From [Chlorobium] sp. 445 (GTDB lineage: Bacteria; Bacteroidota; Chlorobiia; Chlorobiales; Thermochlorobacteraceae): a DNA stretch of 32,500 nt. A program made the position numbers and the translations under genes. This document shows positions 8,679 to 16,606 of this stretch, in pieces. The stretch lies in assembly GCA_002763895.1 (NCBI GenBank), contig NSLH01000081.1, forward strand, positions 1 through 32,500, written 5' to 3'. The notes beneath the pieces are model-generated. The model was not told where the DNA came from, made no database searches, and saw only the letters and a list, made by a program, of their open reading frames with translations. Numbering within the stretch: position 1 is the stretch's first letter; the number at the start of each line of letters is the position of its first letter.

Positions 8679-9701
8679 ATGAGGAACACAAATTTAGAGA
8701 CAAGCAAAGTCCCTGCAGAGGCGCAACTTGAAGAGCGCCTGCGCCCGATTCGTTTCGAGGATTTTTCAGGACAGCAGAAAATTGTCGACAATCTTCGGAT
8801 TTTTATCACCGCCGCGCGCAGCCGAGGCGAAGCCTTAGATCATGTGCTGCTTTCAGGACCGCCCGGGCTTGGCAAAACCACACTTGCTTATATCATTGCG
8901 CACGAAATGGGCGTCTCAATCAAAACAACCTCTGGTCCTGTTTTGGACAAGCCCGGCGACCTTGCTGGGTTGCTTACCAATCTTGACAAAGGCGACATTT
9001 TGTTCATTGATGAAATTCATCGTCTTAACCCTGTTGTCGAAGAATATCTCTATTCTGCAATGGAGGATTTCAAGTTAGATATTATGATTGATTCAGGACC
9101 GTCGGCACGCAGCGTACAGATTTCCATTCCACCATTTACTTTAGTTGGTGCCACCACACGCGCCGGCTTGTTGACGGCACCGTTACGCGCGCGCTTTGGC
9201 ATTAGCTCACGGCTCGATTACTACACTGCTGATTTGCTCGAGAAAATTATTCTGCGCTCCGCAAAAATCCTGGCTGTGGAGATTGATAAAGAAGGGGCTT
9301 TTGAAATCGCACGCCGCTCACGTGGTACACCGCGCATCGCCAATCGTCTGCTGCGGCGTGCTCGTGATTTTGCTCAAGTTAACGGCTCCAATTTCATCAC
9401 CCTTGAAATTGCCCGCCAAACCCTTGCCGCCCTCGATATCGACGAATACGGGCTTGATGAAATGGACAAGCGCATCATGCTCTCCATCATTGAAAAATAT
9501 GCCGGCGGTCCAGTTGGACTCTCTACGCTTGCCATTGCAGTTGGCGAAGAGCCCGACACTGTTGAAGAAGTCTACGAACCCTATCTCATTCAAGAAGGGT
9601 ATTTGATGCGCACCCCACGCGGTAGAGTCGCCACCGACCTTGCTTACCAGCGTTTGCGTCTTGAAAAACCAAAATCTACACCCAACTTATTTGACACATA
9701 A
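8679..9701 (+). CDS. ruvB: Holliday junction branch migration ATPase RuvB
   Basis: RuvB is the hexameric AAA+ motor that, with RuvA, drives branch migration of Holliday junctions in recombination and repair. The 340-residue length is standard. Walker A is GPPGLGKTT at residues 60-68, Walker B FIDEIH at about 109-114, and the sensor/signature region [18 protein letters not shown] follows at about 157-174. The C-terminal winged helix includes [10 protein letters not shown] and YLMRTPRGR. The frame is intact. ATG at 8679 gives a short non-conserved N-terminus before [11 protein letters not shown]. No ruvA or ruvC is in the window, so the gene is split from its usual partners. The M48 protease gene starts 32 bases downstream and may be co-transcribed. 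Confidence 0.97.
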   Translation: MRNTNLETSKVPAEAQLEERLRPIRFEDFSGQQKIVDNLRIFITAARSRGEALDHVLLSGPPGLGKTTLAYIIAHEMGVSIKTTSGPVLDKPGDLAGLLTNLDKGDILFIDEIHRLNPVVEEYLYSAMEDFKLDIMIDSGPSARSVQISIPPFTLVGATTRAGLLTAPLRARFGISSRLDYYTADLLEKIILRSAKILAVEIDKEGAFEIARRSRGTPRIANRLLRRARDFAQVNGSNFITLEIARQTLAALDIDEYGLDEMDKRIMLSIIEKYAGGPVGLSTLAIAVGEEPDTVEEVYEPYLIQEGYLMRTPRGRVATDLAYQRLRLEKPKSTPNLFDT

Positions 9702-9733
9702 CACACATTTTCTCTAACCTAACCACAACACAA

Positions 9734-10552
9734 ATGACCATCAACACACCACGTCTTGCTGCTAGTACATTTTTCATCTTGTGTTTTGCTCTTGCTGTAT
9801 GGGCGTGTCGAACCGTAGCGATTACAGGACGCCAACAGCTGAATCTTATTCCGAGCCAAACATTGCTCTCCATGAGCTATGAGCAATACGGCGCATTTCT
9901 TTCGCAAGCACGTCTAAGCAATAATCAAGAGCAAACGGCACTTATCAGGCGCGTTGGTCGTCGCATTCAAGCCGCCGTTGAGAAATACTTTGCCGATCAA
10001 GGGCTCTCCGATCAATTGCGCGGGTATGCGTGGGAATTTAATCTGGTAGAAAGTCCCGAAGTTAATGCGTGGTGTATGCCCGGCGGAAAAGTTGTCTTCT
10101 ATACGGGCATTTTGCCTATCACGAGAGATGAAGAAGGACTTGCCGTTGTGATGGGGCACGAAATTGCTCATGCAGTTGCAGAGCACGGCAATGAGCGTAT
10201 GAGCAAAGGCTTACTGGCTCAGCTCGGCGGTGTAGCGTTGGATGTTGCCTTGCAAGATAAGCCGCAAGAAACCCGTCAACTTTTCTTTGCTGCATATGGC
10301 TTAGGCGCACAATTTGGCGTGCTGCTCCCGTTTAGTCGCCTGCAAGAAAGTGAAGCTGATCGTTTAGGACTTATTTTTATGGCGATGGCAGGCTATAACC
10401 CAAATGCCGCACCTGAATTTTGGAAACGCATGGCTGCAGTGAGCGGACAAAAAGTGCCAGAATTTTTTAGCACACACCCGTCTGACGAAACCCGCATCCG
10501 AGATTTACAAAACGCTATTCCTGAAGCCATGAAGTACTATCAGCGTAATTAG
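9734..10552 (+). CDS. M48-family zinc metalloprotease lipoprotein (LoiP/YggG-like)
   Basis: The 272-residue protein starts with a signal peptide ending in a lipobox (AVWAC, Cys25), so it is probably a lipoprotein facing the periplasm. TGRQQLNLIP just after the Cys is characteristic of the LoiP/YggG and BepA-like group. The zinc site is HEIAH at residues 142-146, with the third ligand in the downstream LQESEADRLG motif. AWCMPGGKVVFYTGIL precedes the catalytic helix as in the family. Members degrade or help fold outer-membrane proteins. No TPR domain follows, unlike BepA. It lies 32 bases after ruvB. The frame is intact and the stop at 10552 is followed by a short gap. Confidence 0.9.
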   Translation: MTINTPRLAASTFFILCFALAVWACRTVAITGRQQLNLIPSQTLLSMSYEQYGAFLSQARLSNNQEQTALIRRVGRRIQAAVEKYFADQGLSDQLRGYAWEFNLVESPEVNAWCMPGGKVVFYTGILPITRDEEGLAVVMGHEIAHAVAEHGNERMSKGLLAQLGGVALDVALQDKPQETRQLFFAAYGLGAQFGVLLPFSRLQESEADRLGLIFMAMAGYNPNAAPEFWKRMAAVSGQKVPEFFSTHPSDETRIRDLQNAIPEAMKYYQRN

Positions 10553-10597
10553 CCTCCTACCCGATACTTCTGCTGCTTTTTATCTGTACCACTAAGC

Positions 10598-11098
10598 TCA
10601 CTTGTATTCTACTATCTGTGCATCCAGCGCTTTTTGAAAGGCTTCCTTGAAGGCTTTGCTGCGCCAGTTAAATTCTATAACCAGCCAGCCATACAATATC
10701 GCCCAAAGTAGTGCCAGCATCAAAAGGTTTTTGCTTGTGCCAGTGTTAAGATACGTCGCAAGTTCACCAATTAGCCCCGGCATCAGCACTAAGGAGAACA
10801 ATATGACAAAAAGATTACCGAACCAACGCAAGCCTATTATCACTTGAATCAGGGTTCCTGTTGCTTGCGCACTCACCTTTCCAGCCACACGCGTAAAGAA
10901 GAAACTACGTGAATCAATTTTATGCTCGAACGAGAATTTTTCGCTCTCTACTTTTCCAAAGTAAGGATGTAGAGCATCTTTTTCGGCATCGTCTTTTTTC
11001 TGCTGCGCAATTTCTGTCAAGCGCTTGAGCGTCTCTTCTTTACTGAGCGTCGTCTCAAACGCCACATGCTCTCTTGGGAAGAGTTTTACTCCGGGCAT
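10598..11098 (-). CDS. two-helix membrane protein of unknown function
   Basis: I do not recognise this 166-residue protein. The N-terminal 80 residues are soluble and charged (HPYFGKVESEKFSF, then IDSRSFFFTRVAGKV). They are followed by RWFGNLFVILFSLVLMPGLI and NLLMLALLWAILYGWLVIEF, two transmembrane helices, and a short amphipathic tail KAFKEAFQKALDAQI. Small bacterial proteins with a beta-rich soluble half and two helices are common in Bacteroidota, but no function follows. The ATG at 11096-11098 is used. It is convergent with the M48 gene (45-base gap) and divergent from leucine dehydrogenase. Confidence 0.7.
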   Translation of the reverse strand: MPGVKLFPREHVAFETTLSKEETLKRLTEIAQQKKDDAEKDALHPYFGKVESEKFSFEHKIDSRSFFFTRVAGKVSAQATGTLIQVIIGLRWFGNLFVILFSLVLMPGLIGELATYLNTGTSKNLLMLALLWAILYGWLVIEFNWRSKAFKEAFQKALDAQIVEYK

Positions 11099-11358
11099 GT
11101 TTTGAGAGATGATGATTTGTTTGTGACGCAGCAGGGCGTGTAAAATTAAGCGTCTTTCGGGAAATTTCTCAAAAGTTTTTGACCAATATGCTGCCGCATT
11201 GTTAGCTTACTTTTACTTGGGTTAATGCTCTCTATCGTCATGCGATAGCGCTACTGTTTATGATTCTCACTTGAGCACTGTTGACATCAAGACAAGTTTT
11301 TTTAACTTGCTACACAAAATCGACATTTTTTCCAATTTTCAATTAGCTGGCATTAACT
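11099..11358. promoter_or_regulatory. 260-base divergent intergenic region with a small inverted repeat
   Basis: This gap separates the minus-strand membrane protein from leucine dehydrogenase and must hold promoters for both. I see no ORF or RNA gene. CTATCG-TCATG-CGATAG forms a perfect six-base inverted repeat at 11232-11248, a possible operator. TTGACA at 11281-11286 resembles a -35 box, but no good -10 sits 17 bases later. A second AT-rich inverted repeat (CAAGTT...AACTTG) lies at about 11293-11309. Confidence 0.35.
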
Positions 11359-12513
11359 ATGACGAATTTCAGTGAGCATACCGAAGTCTCTCAAAGCCTC
11401 AGCATCTTCGCAGAACTCGAGCGATACGACTACGAGCAGCTTATCTTCTGCTCCGATCAAAAAGTAGGATTGCGTGGTATTATCGCCATCCACAATACGA
11501 TGCTTGGGCCTGCGCTCGGTGGCACGCGCATGTGGGTCTATCCCACTGAACAAGATGCGATTGCTGACGCCTTGCGTTTAGCTCGTGGGATGACTTACAA
11601 AGCCGCTGTCTCACGCCTCAATCTCGGCGGAGGCAAAGCCGTGCTCATTGGCAATCCCGAGCGTGATAAATCCGAGGCGCTCTTTCGCACGTATGGCAGA
11701 TTTGTTGAGGGACTGGCGGGACGCTATATCACCGCAGAAGATGTTGGCACGAACGTGCGCGACATGGAGTGGGTACGCATGGAAACAAAGTATGTAACTG
11801 GTATCTCTCGTGCGCTCGGTGGCAGCGGCGATCCTTCACCTGTAACCGCACTTGGTGTCTATATGGGCATGAAAGCCGCTTGCAAAGCACGTTATGGCAA
11901 TGACAGTCTTAATGGCAAAACTGTGGTAGTGCAAGGTGCTGGTCAAGTTGCTTATCATCTGTGTGGCTATCTTCGTTCTGAAGGCGCTGTGGTCTATGTG
12001 AGCGATATCTACGAAGAGAAAGCCCGACGCATTGTCAATGAATACGGCACGATTTATGTTAAACCCGAAGAAGTCTACGACAAAGCGGCGCACATCTTTT
12101 GCCCAGCTGCACTTGGAGGTGTTCTAAATAGCGATACGATTCCGCGCTTGAAGGTAGAAATTGTCGCTGGTCCAGCAAATAATCAATTGCGCGATGAAGA
12201 GGTGCACGAGCAAATGCTTATCGAACGCGATATTCTCTATGTCCCTGACTTCGTTATCAATGCTGGAGGCTTAATCAATGTCGCTAATGAACTCGAAGGC
12301 TATAACCGCGAGCGCGCTCTCTCTCAAGCAAGGGAAATTTACGACGTGGTCGGCGATGTGCTGCGCATCGCTAAGGAAAGAGACCTTACACCAAACTCGG
12401 CAGCTATTCATTTAGCTGAAGAGCGACTTAGGAAAATTGGTCAGATAAAGTCCATTTACGCCGGCGAAAGTAATTATGCCGGACGTCTGGGAGAAATGCA
12501 CTCTCGCCGATAA
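11359..12513 (+). CDS. leucine dehydrogenase (Glu/Leu/Phe/Val dehydrogenase family)
   Basis: The enzyme catalyses NAD-dependent oxidative deamination of branched-chain amino acids to 2-oxo acids and ammonia, or the reverse amination. LGPALGGTRMW is at residues 49-59, the catalytic lysines are in MTYKAA (Lys81) and LGGGKAV (Lys93), and TAEDVGTN follows. The Rossmann motif QGAGQVA is at about 197-203. VPDFVINAGGLINVANELEGY is the end of the catalytic core. At 384 residues it is slightly longer than Bacillus LeuDH because of N- and C-terminal extensions. It may be a valine or leucine dehydrogenase; the substrate cannot be settled by eye. It stands alone, 141 bases ahead of nusB, with no Shine-Dalgarno sequence. 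Confidence 0.9.
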   Translation: MTNFSEHTEVSQSLSIFAELERYDYEQLIFCSDQKVGLRGIIAIHNTMLGPALGGTRMWVYPTEQDAIADALRLARGMTYKAAVSRLNLGGGKAVLIGNPERDKSEALFRTYGRFVEGLAGRYITAEDVGTNVRDMEWVRMETKYVTGISRALGGSGDPSPVTALGVYMGMKAACKARYGNDSLNGKTVVVQGAGQVAYHLCGYLRSEGAVVYVSDIYEEKARRIVNEYGTIYVKPEEVYDKAAHIFCPAALGGVLNSDTIPRLKVEIVAGPANNQLRDEEVHEQMLIERDILYVPDFVINAGGLINVANELEGYNRERALSQAREIYDVVGDVLRIAKERDLTPNSAAIHLAEERLRKIGQIKSIYAGESNYAGRLGEMHSRR

Positions 12514-12654
12514 ATGCTTGTGCTCGCTTTCCCAAGTAATGTTGCAACACTTGCGCACATCAGTTCTTTTTCATAGATGTGAATTTCTTTAGCTTAATCG
12601 TTGTTTCACCTTAGGTAGGTTTATGCTCTTCTAACCCGAAAGCGTTCTTTATCA

Positions 12655-13278
12655 ATGATAAATCGCAGACAAGTTCGTGAAGTTGTAATGCAGGTTCTTT
12701 ACGCTCACGATATTCGGAAGGATAACATTGAAAAGGTTGCGGAAGGTATCATTCCTGAAGAAATCCTGGCTCAGGAAAAATCACGGGAGTTTGCTCGCAA
12801 GTTGCTCACAGAGGTCAGCACCCATCAAAAGATGATCGACGAGTATATTACCAAGCACGCTGACAACTGGGAGCTCGAGCGCATGGCACTTATCGACAAA
12901 AATCTCATGCGTATGGCGATTGCAGAATTCCTTTTTATGGATGATGTGCCACCAAAAGTTACCATCAATGAGGCGATTGAAATTTCAAAGAAGTATAGCA
13001 CGGATAAAAGTGGTAAGTTTATCAACGGGATCTTAGATGCAACACTCAATGAACTCAAACAAACTGGCAAACTCCACAAGTCTGGACGTGGCTTGGTCGA
13101 TGTGCCTCCAAAGCATCCTAAGACAACAGCCGCTCCTACACAGACCGCCGAAAAGCCAGCGGCATCTCCCCCAGCAGCACCTACATCACCTGCACAAAAG
13201 CCTTCATCAAAACCTAGTGTCTCAAAACCATCACCTTCCGGTAAGAAATCAACACCATCTACGCATAGACCAAAATGA
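12655..13278 (+). CDS. nusB: transcription antitermination factor NusB with Pro/Ser/Thr/Lys-rich tail
   Basis: NusB with NusE binds boxA RNA and supports rRNA antitermination. The N-terminal RRQVREVVMQVLYA is the first helix of the fold. KNLMRMAIAEFLF and the strongly conserved VTINEAIEISKKYSTDKSGKF-type segment follow, then FINGILDA. The fold ends near residue 135. The remaining 70 or so residues are low-complexity, rich in Pro, Ala, Ser, Thr and Lys (for example PAASPPAAPTSPAQKP), making the protein 207 residues against about 140-150 for most NusB. The gene overlaps the phosphatase by four bases (ATGA), so the two are translationally coupled. Identity is firm; a role for the tail is unknown. 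Confidence 0.93.
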   Translation: MINRRQVREVVMQVLYAHDIRKDNIEKVAEGIIPEEILAQEKSREFARKLLTEVSTHQKMIDEYITKHADNWELERMALIDKNLMRMAIAEFLFMDDVPPKVTINEAIEISKKYSTDKSGKFINGILDATLNELKQTGKLHKSGRGLVDVPPKHPKTTAAPTQTAEKPAASPPAAPTSPAQKPSSKPSVSKPSPSGKKSTPSTHRPK

Positions 13279-14033
13279 CTGACACTACAACTTCCAAATC
13301 TACTGCTGCGCAAAAGTTCATCGCCATTGGCGACATCCATGGCTGCCTTTCACCCCTGCAATCGCTTCTTGACTTACTTGCACCCCAATCTGATGAAATA
13401 CTCGTTTTTTTGGGCGATTATATCGACAGAGGTCCTGACTCAAAAAGTGTGATTGATTATTTGCTCAAACTTCAAACTCAACATCCTTGCGTGTTCTTAA
13501 TGGGCAATCATGAAGTGATGATGCTCGAGTATCTGGATTTCGGTAGAGAAGAAGGCTGGGCAATGAATGGCGGCAAATCTACACTGGATTCATATCTTGT
13601 CAATGGTACCATTCTTATTCCTGACTCACACATCGAGTTTTTGCACAACTGCGCCTACTACTACGATACCGACAAGTATTTCTTCGTGCATGGTGGCTTA
13701 AAGCCTACGCGCTCTATCGCAGATAACCTGCGCCTGCTTTCTCCTATGGACTTTGTTTGGGAACGCGAGCATCTCAATCCACATCATCTTTTCTATGAAG
13801 ATTATGCTTGGGAAAAAACCGTCGTCTGCGGTCATACCCCGCGTCCAGAACCGATTATCAAAGAGAAATTGATTTCAATTGACACAGGATGTGTCTATAA
13901 CTATTCGCCAGAACTCGGGCGTCTGACGGCAATTCGTTTGCCCTCCCTTGAGCTTACACAGGTAGATAACCGCACGCAAAAATTTTCATTTTCTCGCTGG
14001 CTGAAATCTAAGATGTCAGTGTCTGGACGCTAA
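13275..14033 (+). CDS. PPP-family metallophosphatase (serine/threonine phosphatase-like)
   Basis: This 252-residue cytosolic enzyme carries the complete two-metal phosphatase signature: GDIHG (19-23), GDYIDRG (47-53), GNHE (77-80), then FVHGG and CGHTP with the later metal-binding histidines. This is the bacterial PPP/PphA-like group, which removes phosphate from proteins; some members instead cleave diadenosine polyphosphates. The start codon overlaps the end of nusB by four bases, and nth follows 17 bases after its stop, so nusB-phosphatase-nth looks like one operon. The C-terminal 25 residues are basic and variable. Substrate is unknown. Confidence 0.88.
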   Translation: MTDTTTSKSTAAQKFIAIGDIHGCLSPLQSLLDLLAPQSDEILVFLGDYIDRGPDSKSVIDYLLKLQTQHPCVFLMGNHEVMMLEYLDFGREEGWAMNGGKSTLDSYLVNGTILIPDSHIEFLHNCAYYYDTDKYFFVHGGLKPTRSIADNLRLLSPMDFVWEREHLNPHHLFYEDYAWEKTVVCGHTPRPEPIIKEKLISIDTGCVYNYSPELGRLTAIRLPSLELTQVDNRTQKFSFSRWLKSKMSVSGR

Positions 14034-14050
14034 TTTTAGCTGCGTTCATT

Positions 14051-14761
14051 ATGACAAAGAAAGAAAAGTTTCGACGCGTTATAGAGATATTGAGCAAGAA
14101 ATTCCCCGCACCCCGAACAGAACTTGTCTATCAAACACCGTTTCAACTCCTTGTCGCTACAGTTTTAGCTGCGCAATGCACTGACAAACGCGTCAATATG
14201 GTTACTAAGCCGCTCTTTGAAAAATACCCTGATGCCCAAGCCCTGAGCCAACTTTCGCTCTCTGAACTGCGCGAGCATATCAAATCCATCAATTTTTTCA
14301 ACAATAAAGCAAAGCACATTTACGAGCTTACACGTGCGCTGCTTGAACGCCATCACGGTGAAGTGCCACAAACCTTAGAGGAACTGACCGCACTGCCCGG
14401 GGTCGGTCGCAAAACCGCCCATGTTGTGATGAGTAACTGCTTTGGCAAGCCTGTCTTAGCCGTCGATACCCATGTCTTTCGCGTCTCCAATCGACTTGGT
14501 CTTGCAAAAGCCAATGATGTCCTGCAGACCGAGAAACAGTTAATGAAATATCTCGCGCCAGAAGAGGTTGGAAATTTTCATCACTACCTCATCTTGCATG
14601 GTCGATATACCTGCAAAGCTCAGTCGCCTGCTTGCCACAGCTGCGAGCTTACCTCAATTTGTTCATACTACAAGCAGCATTTGCACACAGCAAGCGAGCG
14701 TTCACGGTCAAATGGCAAGTCTGCTTTAGGGCGCAAGCATCTTACGCGGCAGACATCGTAA
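14051..14761 (+). CDS. nth: endonuclease III (DNA glycosylase/AP lyase)
   Basis: Nth removes oxidised pyrimidines and nicks the abasic site. The helix-hairpin-helix LPGVGRKTAHVV carries catalytic Lys121. AVDTHVFRVSNRLG carries Asp139. The [4Fe-4S] loop has the exact C-x6-C-x2-C-x5-C spacing (Cys188, 195, 198, 204). The enzyme core ends there; about 30 further residues are basic and serine-rich (for example SERSRSNGKS), making it 236 residues, longer than the E. coli enzyme (211). The last 20 bases overlap the 3' end of the BLUF gene on the other strand. It is probably co-transcribed with nusB and the phosphatase. Confidence 0.95.
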   Translation: MTKKEKFRRVIEILSKKFPAPRTELVYQTPFQLLVATVLAAQCTDKRVNMVTKPLFEKYPDAQALSQLSLSELREHIKSINFFNNKAKHIYELTRALLERHHGEVPQTLEELTALPGVGRKTAHVVMSNCFGKPVLAVDTHVFRVSNRLGLAKANDVLQTEKQLMKYLAPEEVGNFHHYLILHGRYTCKAQSPACHSCELTSICSYYKQHLHTASERSRSNGKSALGRKHLTRQTS

Positions 14762-15188
14762 GTGGGTTACGACGGCTTTTCTCTATGAGTTCATGGAGCA
14801 ACTCGATGCAAGACTCCGGCTCCATCGCAAGTGGGTCAAATTCCCTGACCGCGCTATATTTGCTATACTCTGCTTGGAATTCACGTGCCGTAGCGAAAAA
14901 TACAAGCGACATGTCCCAGCCGCGAAACATCCGCTTGGCAACGCGTTTGAACTCAAGGAGTTTGATATCTTTATGACGCGGATCCTGCATGATGCGAGAG
15001 AGCGTGTAGTTTACTTCGTGAATGCCGCCCTCTAAGGTTTGCAGAAACTTTCCTTCGCAAAACAGCAGCGCTCCTGAAATAGCCCGTTTTGCGTTGTTCA
15101 GACTTGCTTTGCGAGAGATTTCTTTGACATCCTCAAGCGAAAGAGTATCGCTTGCCACACTGTAATAGACTAGTCGGTAAAGTCCCAT
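14742..15188 (-). CDS. stand-alone BLUF-domain blue-light photoreceptor
   Basis: BLUF proteins bind FAD and sense blue light through a hydrogen-bond switch. This 148-residue protein begins MGLYRLVYYS and carries all key residues at the same numbers as cyanobacterial Slr1694/PixD: Tyr8, Asn32 (in NNAKRAISG), Gln50 (in FLQTLEG), Trp91 and Met93 (in RGWDM). RIMQDPRHKDI is the conserved loop. After the BLUF core there are only about 50 residues, probably two helices, and no output domain, so it should signal by binding a partner, as short BLUF proteins do. ATG at 15186-15188 is at the correct distance from Tyr8. It is divergent from a STAS-like gene across 122 bases and overlaps the 3' end of nth by 20 bases. 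Family assignment is firm; output is unknown. Confidence 0.92.
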   Translation of the reverse strand: MGLYRLVYYSVASDTLSLEDVKEISRKASLNNAKRAISGALLFCEGKFLQTLEGGIHEVNYTLSRIMQDPRHKDIKLLEFKRVAKRMFRGWDMSLVFFATAREFQAEYSKYSAVREFDPLAMEPESCIELLHELIEKSRRNPLTMSAA

Positions 15189-15269
15189 TTGATGACTATA
15201 AGTTTGATTTTTAAGTATTCTTCTTCAAACGCTTGCCTGAGTTCTTTGGTTTTTAGCGCGCGAAAAAAA

Positions 15270-15300
15270 ATTGCAACTTTACACTGATATCCTATGTTTG
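15270..15300 (+). promoter_or_regulatory. Bacteroidota-type promoter (ATTG-N19-TATGTTTG)
   Basis: TATGTTTG at 15293-15300 matches the TAnnTTTG -7 element, and ATTG at 15270-15273 lies 19 bases upstream, where the -33 TTTG is expected. The ATG at 15311 is only 10 bases further, which implies a very short leader. This is the best promoter match in the window and drives the STAS-like gene away from the BLUF gene. Confidence 0.5.
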
Positions 15301-15310
15301 GTTTGAGTTT

Positions 15311-15745
15311 ATGTATGAAATAGATAATTCAACATTTCCGATTATTACGCTGCGCAGCGAATCGCCAGTGAGCCAAGCTATGCTCAAGGATTTTTACAAG
15401 TCCATTCGCGCAGCGGTTGAGCATAAAGTAGCGTTTGGCGTTTTCTATCGCTGCGATGCAACGGAGCCTAAACTGGCGCGTGCAGCGCCCCCTAACATCA
15501 TGACCGAACAACTGCCACACGACCTTCCCGAATACTTTGCTGGATTAGTTGCCGTTATGAAATCGACGAAAATGATTCGCTACTTACGTCCCATTTCTGT
15601 CGGTTTAACTCACGCTATGCCGAAGTGTCCCGTTAAAATCTTCACTTGGGGCGAAGAGCAGAACGCTAAAGCATGGATTCAAGCGCAAATTGAAATCAAG
15701 CAGGGTCGACTTGCTTGGGCGCGCCTTGCACAGAAAACCAGTTAA
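15311..15745 (+). CDS. STAS/SpoIIAA-like small protein, unknown function
   Basis: The 144-residue protein has alternating strands and helices with no signal peptide or membrane segment. The pattern FPIITLRSESPVS, then FYKSIRAAVEHKVAFGVFYRCDA, a helix ending in IRYLRPISVGLTHAMPKCPVKIF, and a final EEQNAKAWI resembles a family of small STAS/SpoIIAA-like proteins from myxobacteria and other groups, in which a late strand and an A-W helix are conserved. That resemblance is from memory and not strong. It is divergent from the BLUF gene, which raises the possibility that it is the photoreceptor's partner or shares its regulation; this is inference. The start ATG is fixed by the nearby promoter-like element. 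Confidence 0.7.
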   Translation: MYEIDNSTFPIITLRSESPVSQAMLKDFYKSIRAAVEHKVAFGVFYRCDATEPKLARAAPPNIMTEQLPHDLPEYFAGLVAVMKSTKMIRYLRPISVGLTHAMPKCPVKIFTWGEEQNAKAWIQAQIEIKQGRLAWARLAQKTS

Positions 15746-15811
15746 TGCCATCTGCTCTCTGAAATTTTTAGCGTCTTCACACAGTGGCACCTTCTTTCCC
15801 TAAGTCTTTTG

Positions 15812-15819
15812 TATTTTTG
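15812..15819 (+). promoter_or_regulatory. TAnnTTTG element upstream of yebC
   Basis: TATTTTTG lies 49 bases before the yebC start chosen at 15869. It matches the -7 consensus only; no -33 partner is clear. Confidence 0.3.
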
Positions 15820-15868
15820 TGCTTTCTATGTTACAGGGTTTCTTAACAAACCGTCAAAAAATTCTGCT

Positions 15869-16579
15869 ATGGGTCGCATTTTTGAGAAGCGCAAGCACAA
15901 GATGTTTGCGCGCTGGGCGAAGATGTCCAAAGCCTTTACCAAAATTGGTCGTGAAATCTCGATTGCAGTTAAGTTAGGGGGCCCAGACCCAGACGCCAAT
16001 GCTCGACTTCGACGCGCTATTCAAAACGCACGCAGCGTCAATATGCCCAAAGATCGCATTGAAGCTGCCATCAAACGTGCATCCTCAAAAGAGGAAGCAG
16101 ATTTTCAAGAAGTAACTTACGAAGGTTATGCGCCGCACGGCGTTGCCCTCATTGTGGAAGCGGCAACAGATAATCCTACGCGTACGGTCGCCAATGTGAG
16201 AATGTATTTTAATCGCAGCGGGGGCTCGTTGGCTGCAAATGGCGCCGTGAGTTTTATGTTTGAACGCAAAGGTGTCTTCAAACTCGCTAAGCCTGCTAAT
16301 GTTAATCTCGAGGAACTGGAGCTCGAGCTGATCGACTACGGTGCGGAAGATTTCGTCTTAGAAGACGATGAATTGCTTATCTACACCAGCTACAATGATT
16401 TTGCAATGATGCAAAAGAAGTTGGAAGAAAAAGGTCTAGAAGTGCAAATGTCGGCACTGCAATATATTCCTACCACGACAACGGAACTAAGCGAGGAGCA
16501 AGAAAAAGATGTGATGGAGCTTATCGAGAAGTTAGAAGAAGATGACGATGTGCAAGCTGTCTATCACAACATGAAGTAA
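15869..16579 (+). CDS. yebC: YebC/PmpR family protein (TACO1-like)
   Basis: YebC-family proteins act as DNA-binding regulators or, as shown for some members, help ribosomes through proline stretches. The start MGRIFEKRKHKMFARWAKMSKAF is the form found in Bacteroidota and relatives, and fixes the ATG at 15869 rather than an upstream in-frame codon at 15809. GGPDPDANARLRRAIQNA and NMPKDRIEAAIKRA are the family signatures; YEGYAPHGVALIVEA and DNPTRTVANVR follow. The 236-residue length is normal. The C-terminus is acidic (KLEEDDDVQAVYHNMK). It ends 27 bases from the convergent aminotransferase. Which of the two roles applies cannot be read from sequence. Confidence 0.95.
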   Translation: MGRIFEKRKHKMFARWAKMSKAFTKIGREISIAVKLGGPDPDANARLRRAIQNARSVNMPKDRIEAAIKRASSKEEADFQEVTYEGYAPHGVALIVEAATDNPTRTVANVRMYFNRSGGSLAANGAVSFMFERKGVFKLAKPANVNLEELELELIDYGAEDFVLEDDELLIYTSYNDFAMMQKKLEEKGLEVQMSALQYIPTTTTELSEEQEKDVMELIEKLEEDDDVQAVYHNMK

Positions 16580-16606
16580 GTTGGCGCAGCCGATGCTATT
16601 TGCACC

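Noticed and set aside
15809-15868. Upstream start of yebC adding 20 residues
   Set aside because: The family begins at MGRIFEKRKHK; the upstream part covers the promoter-like TATTTTTG.
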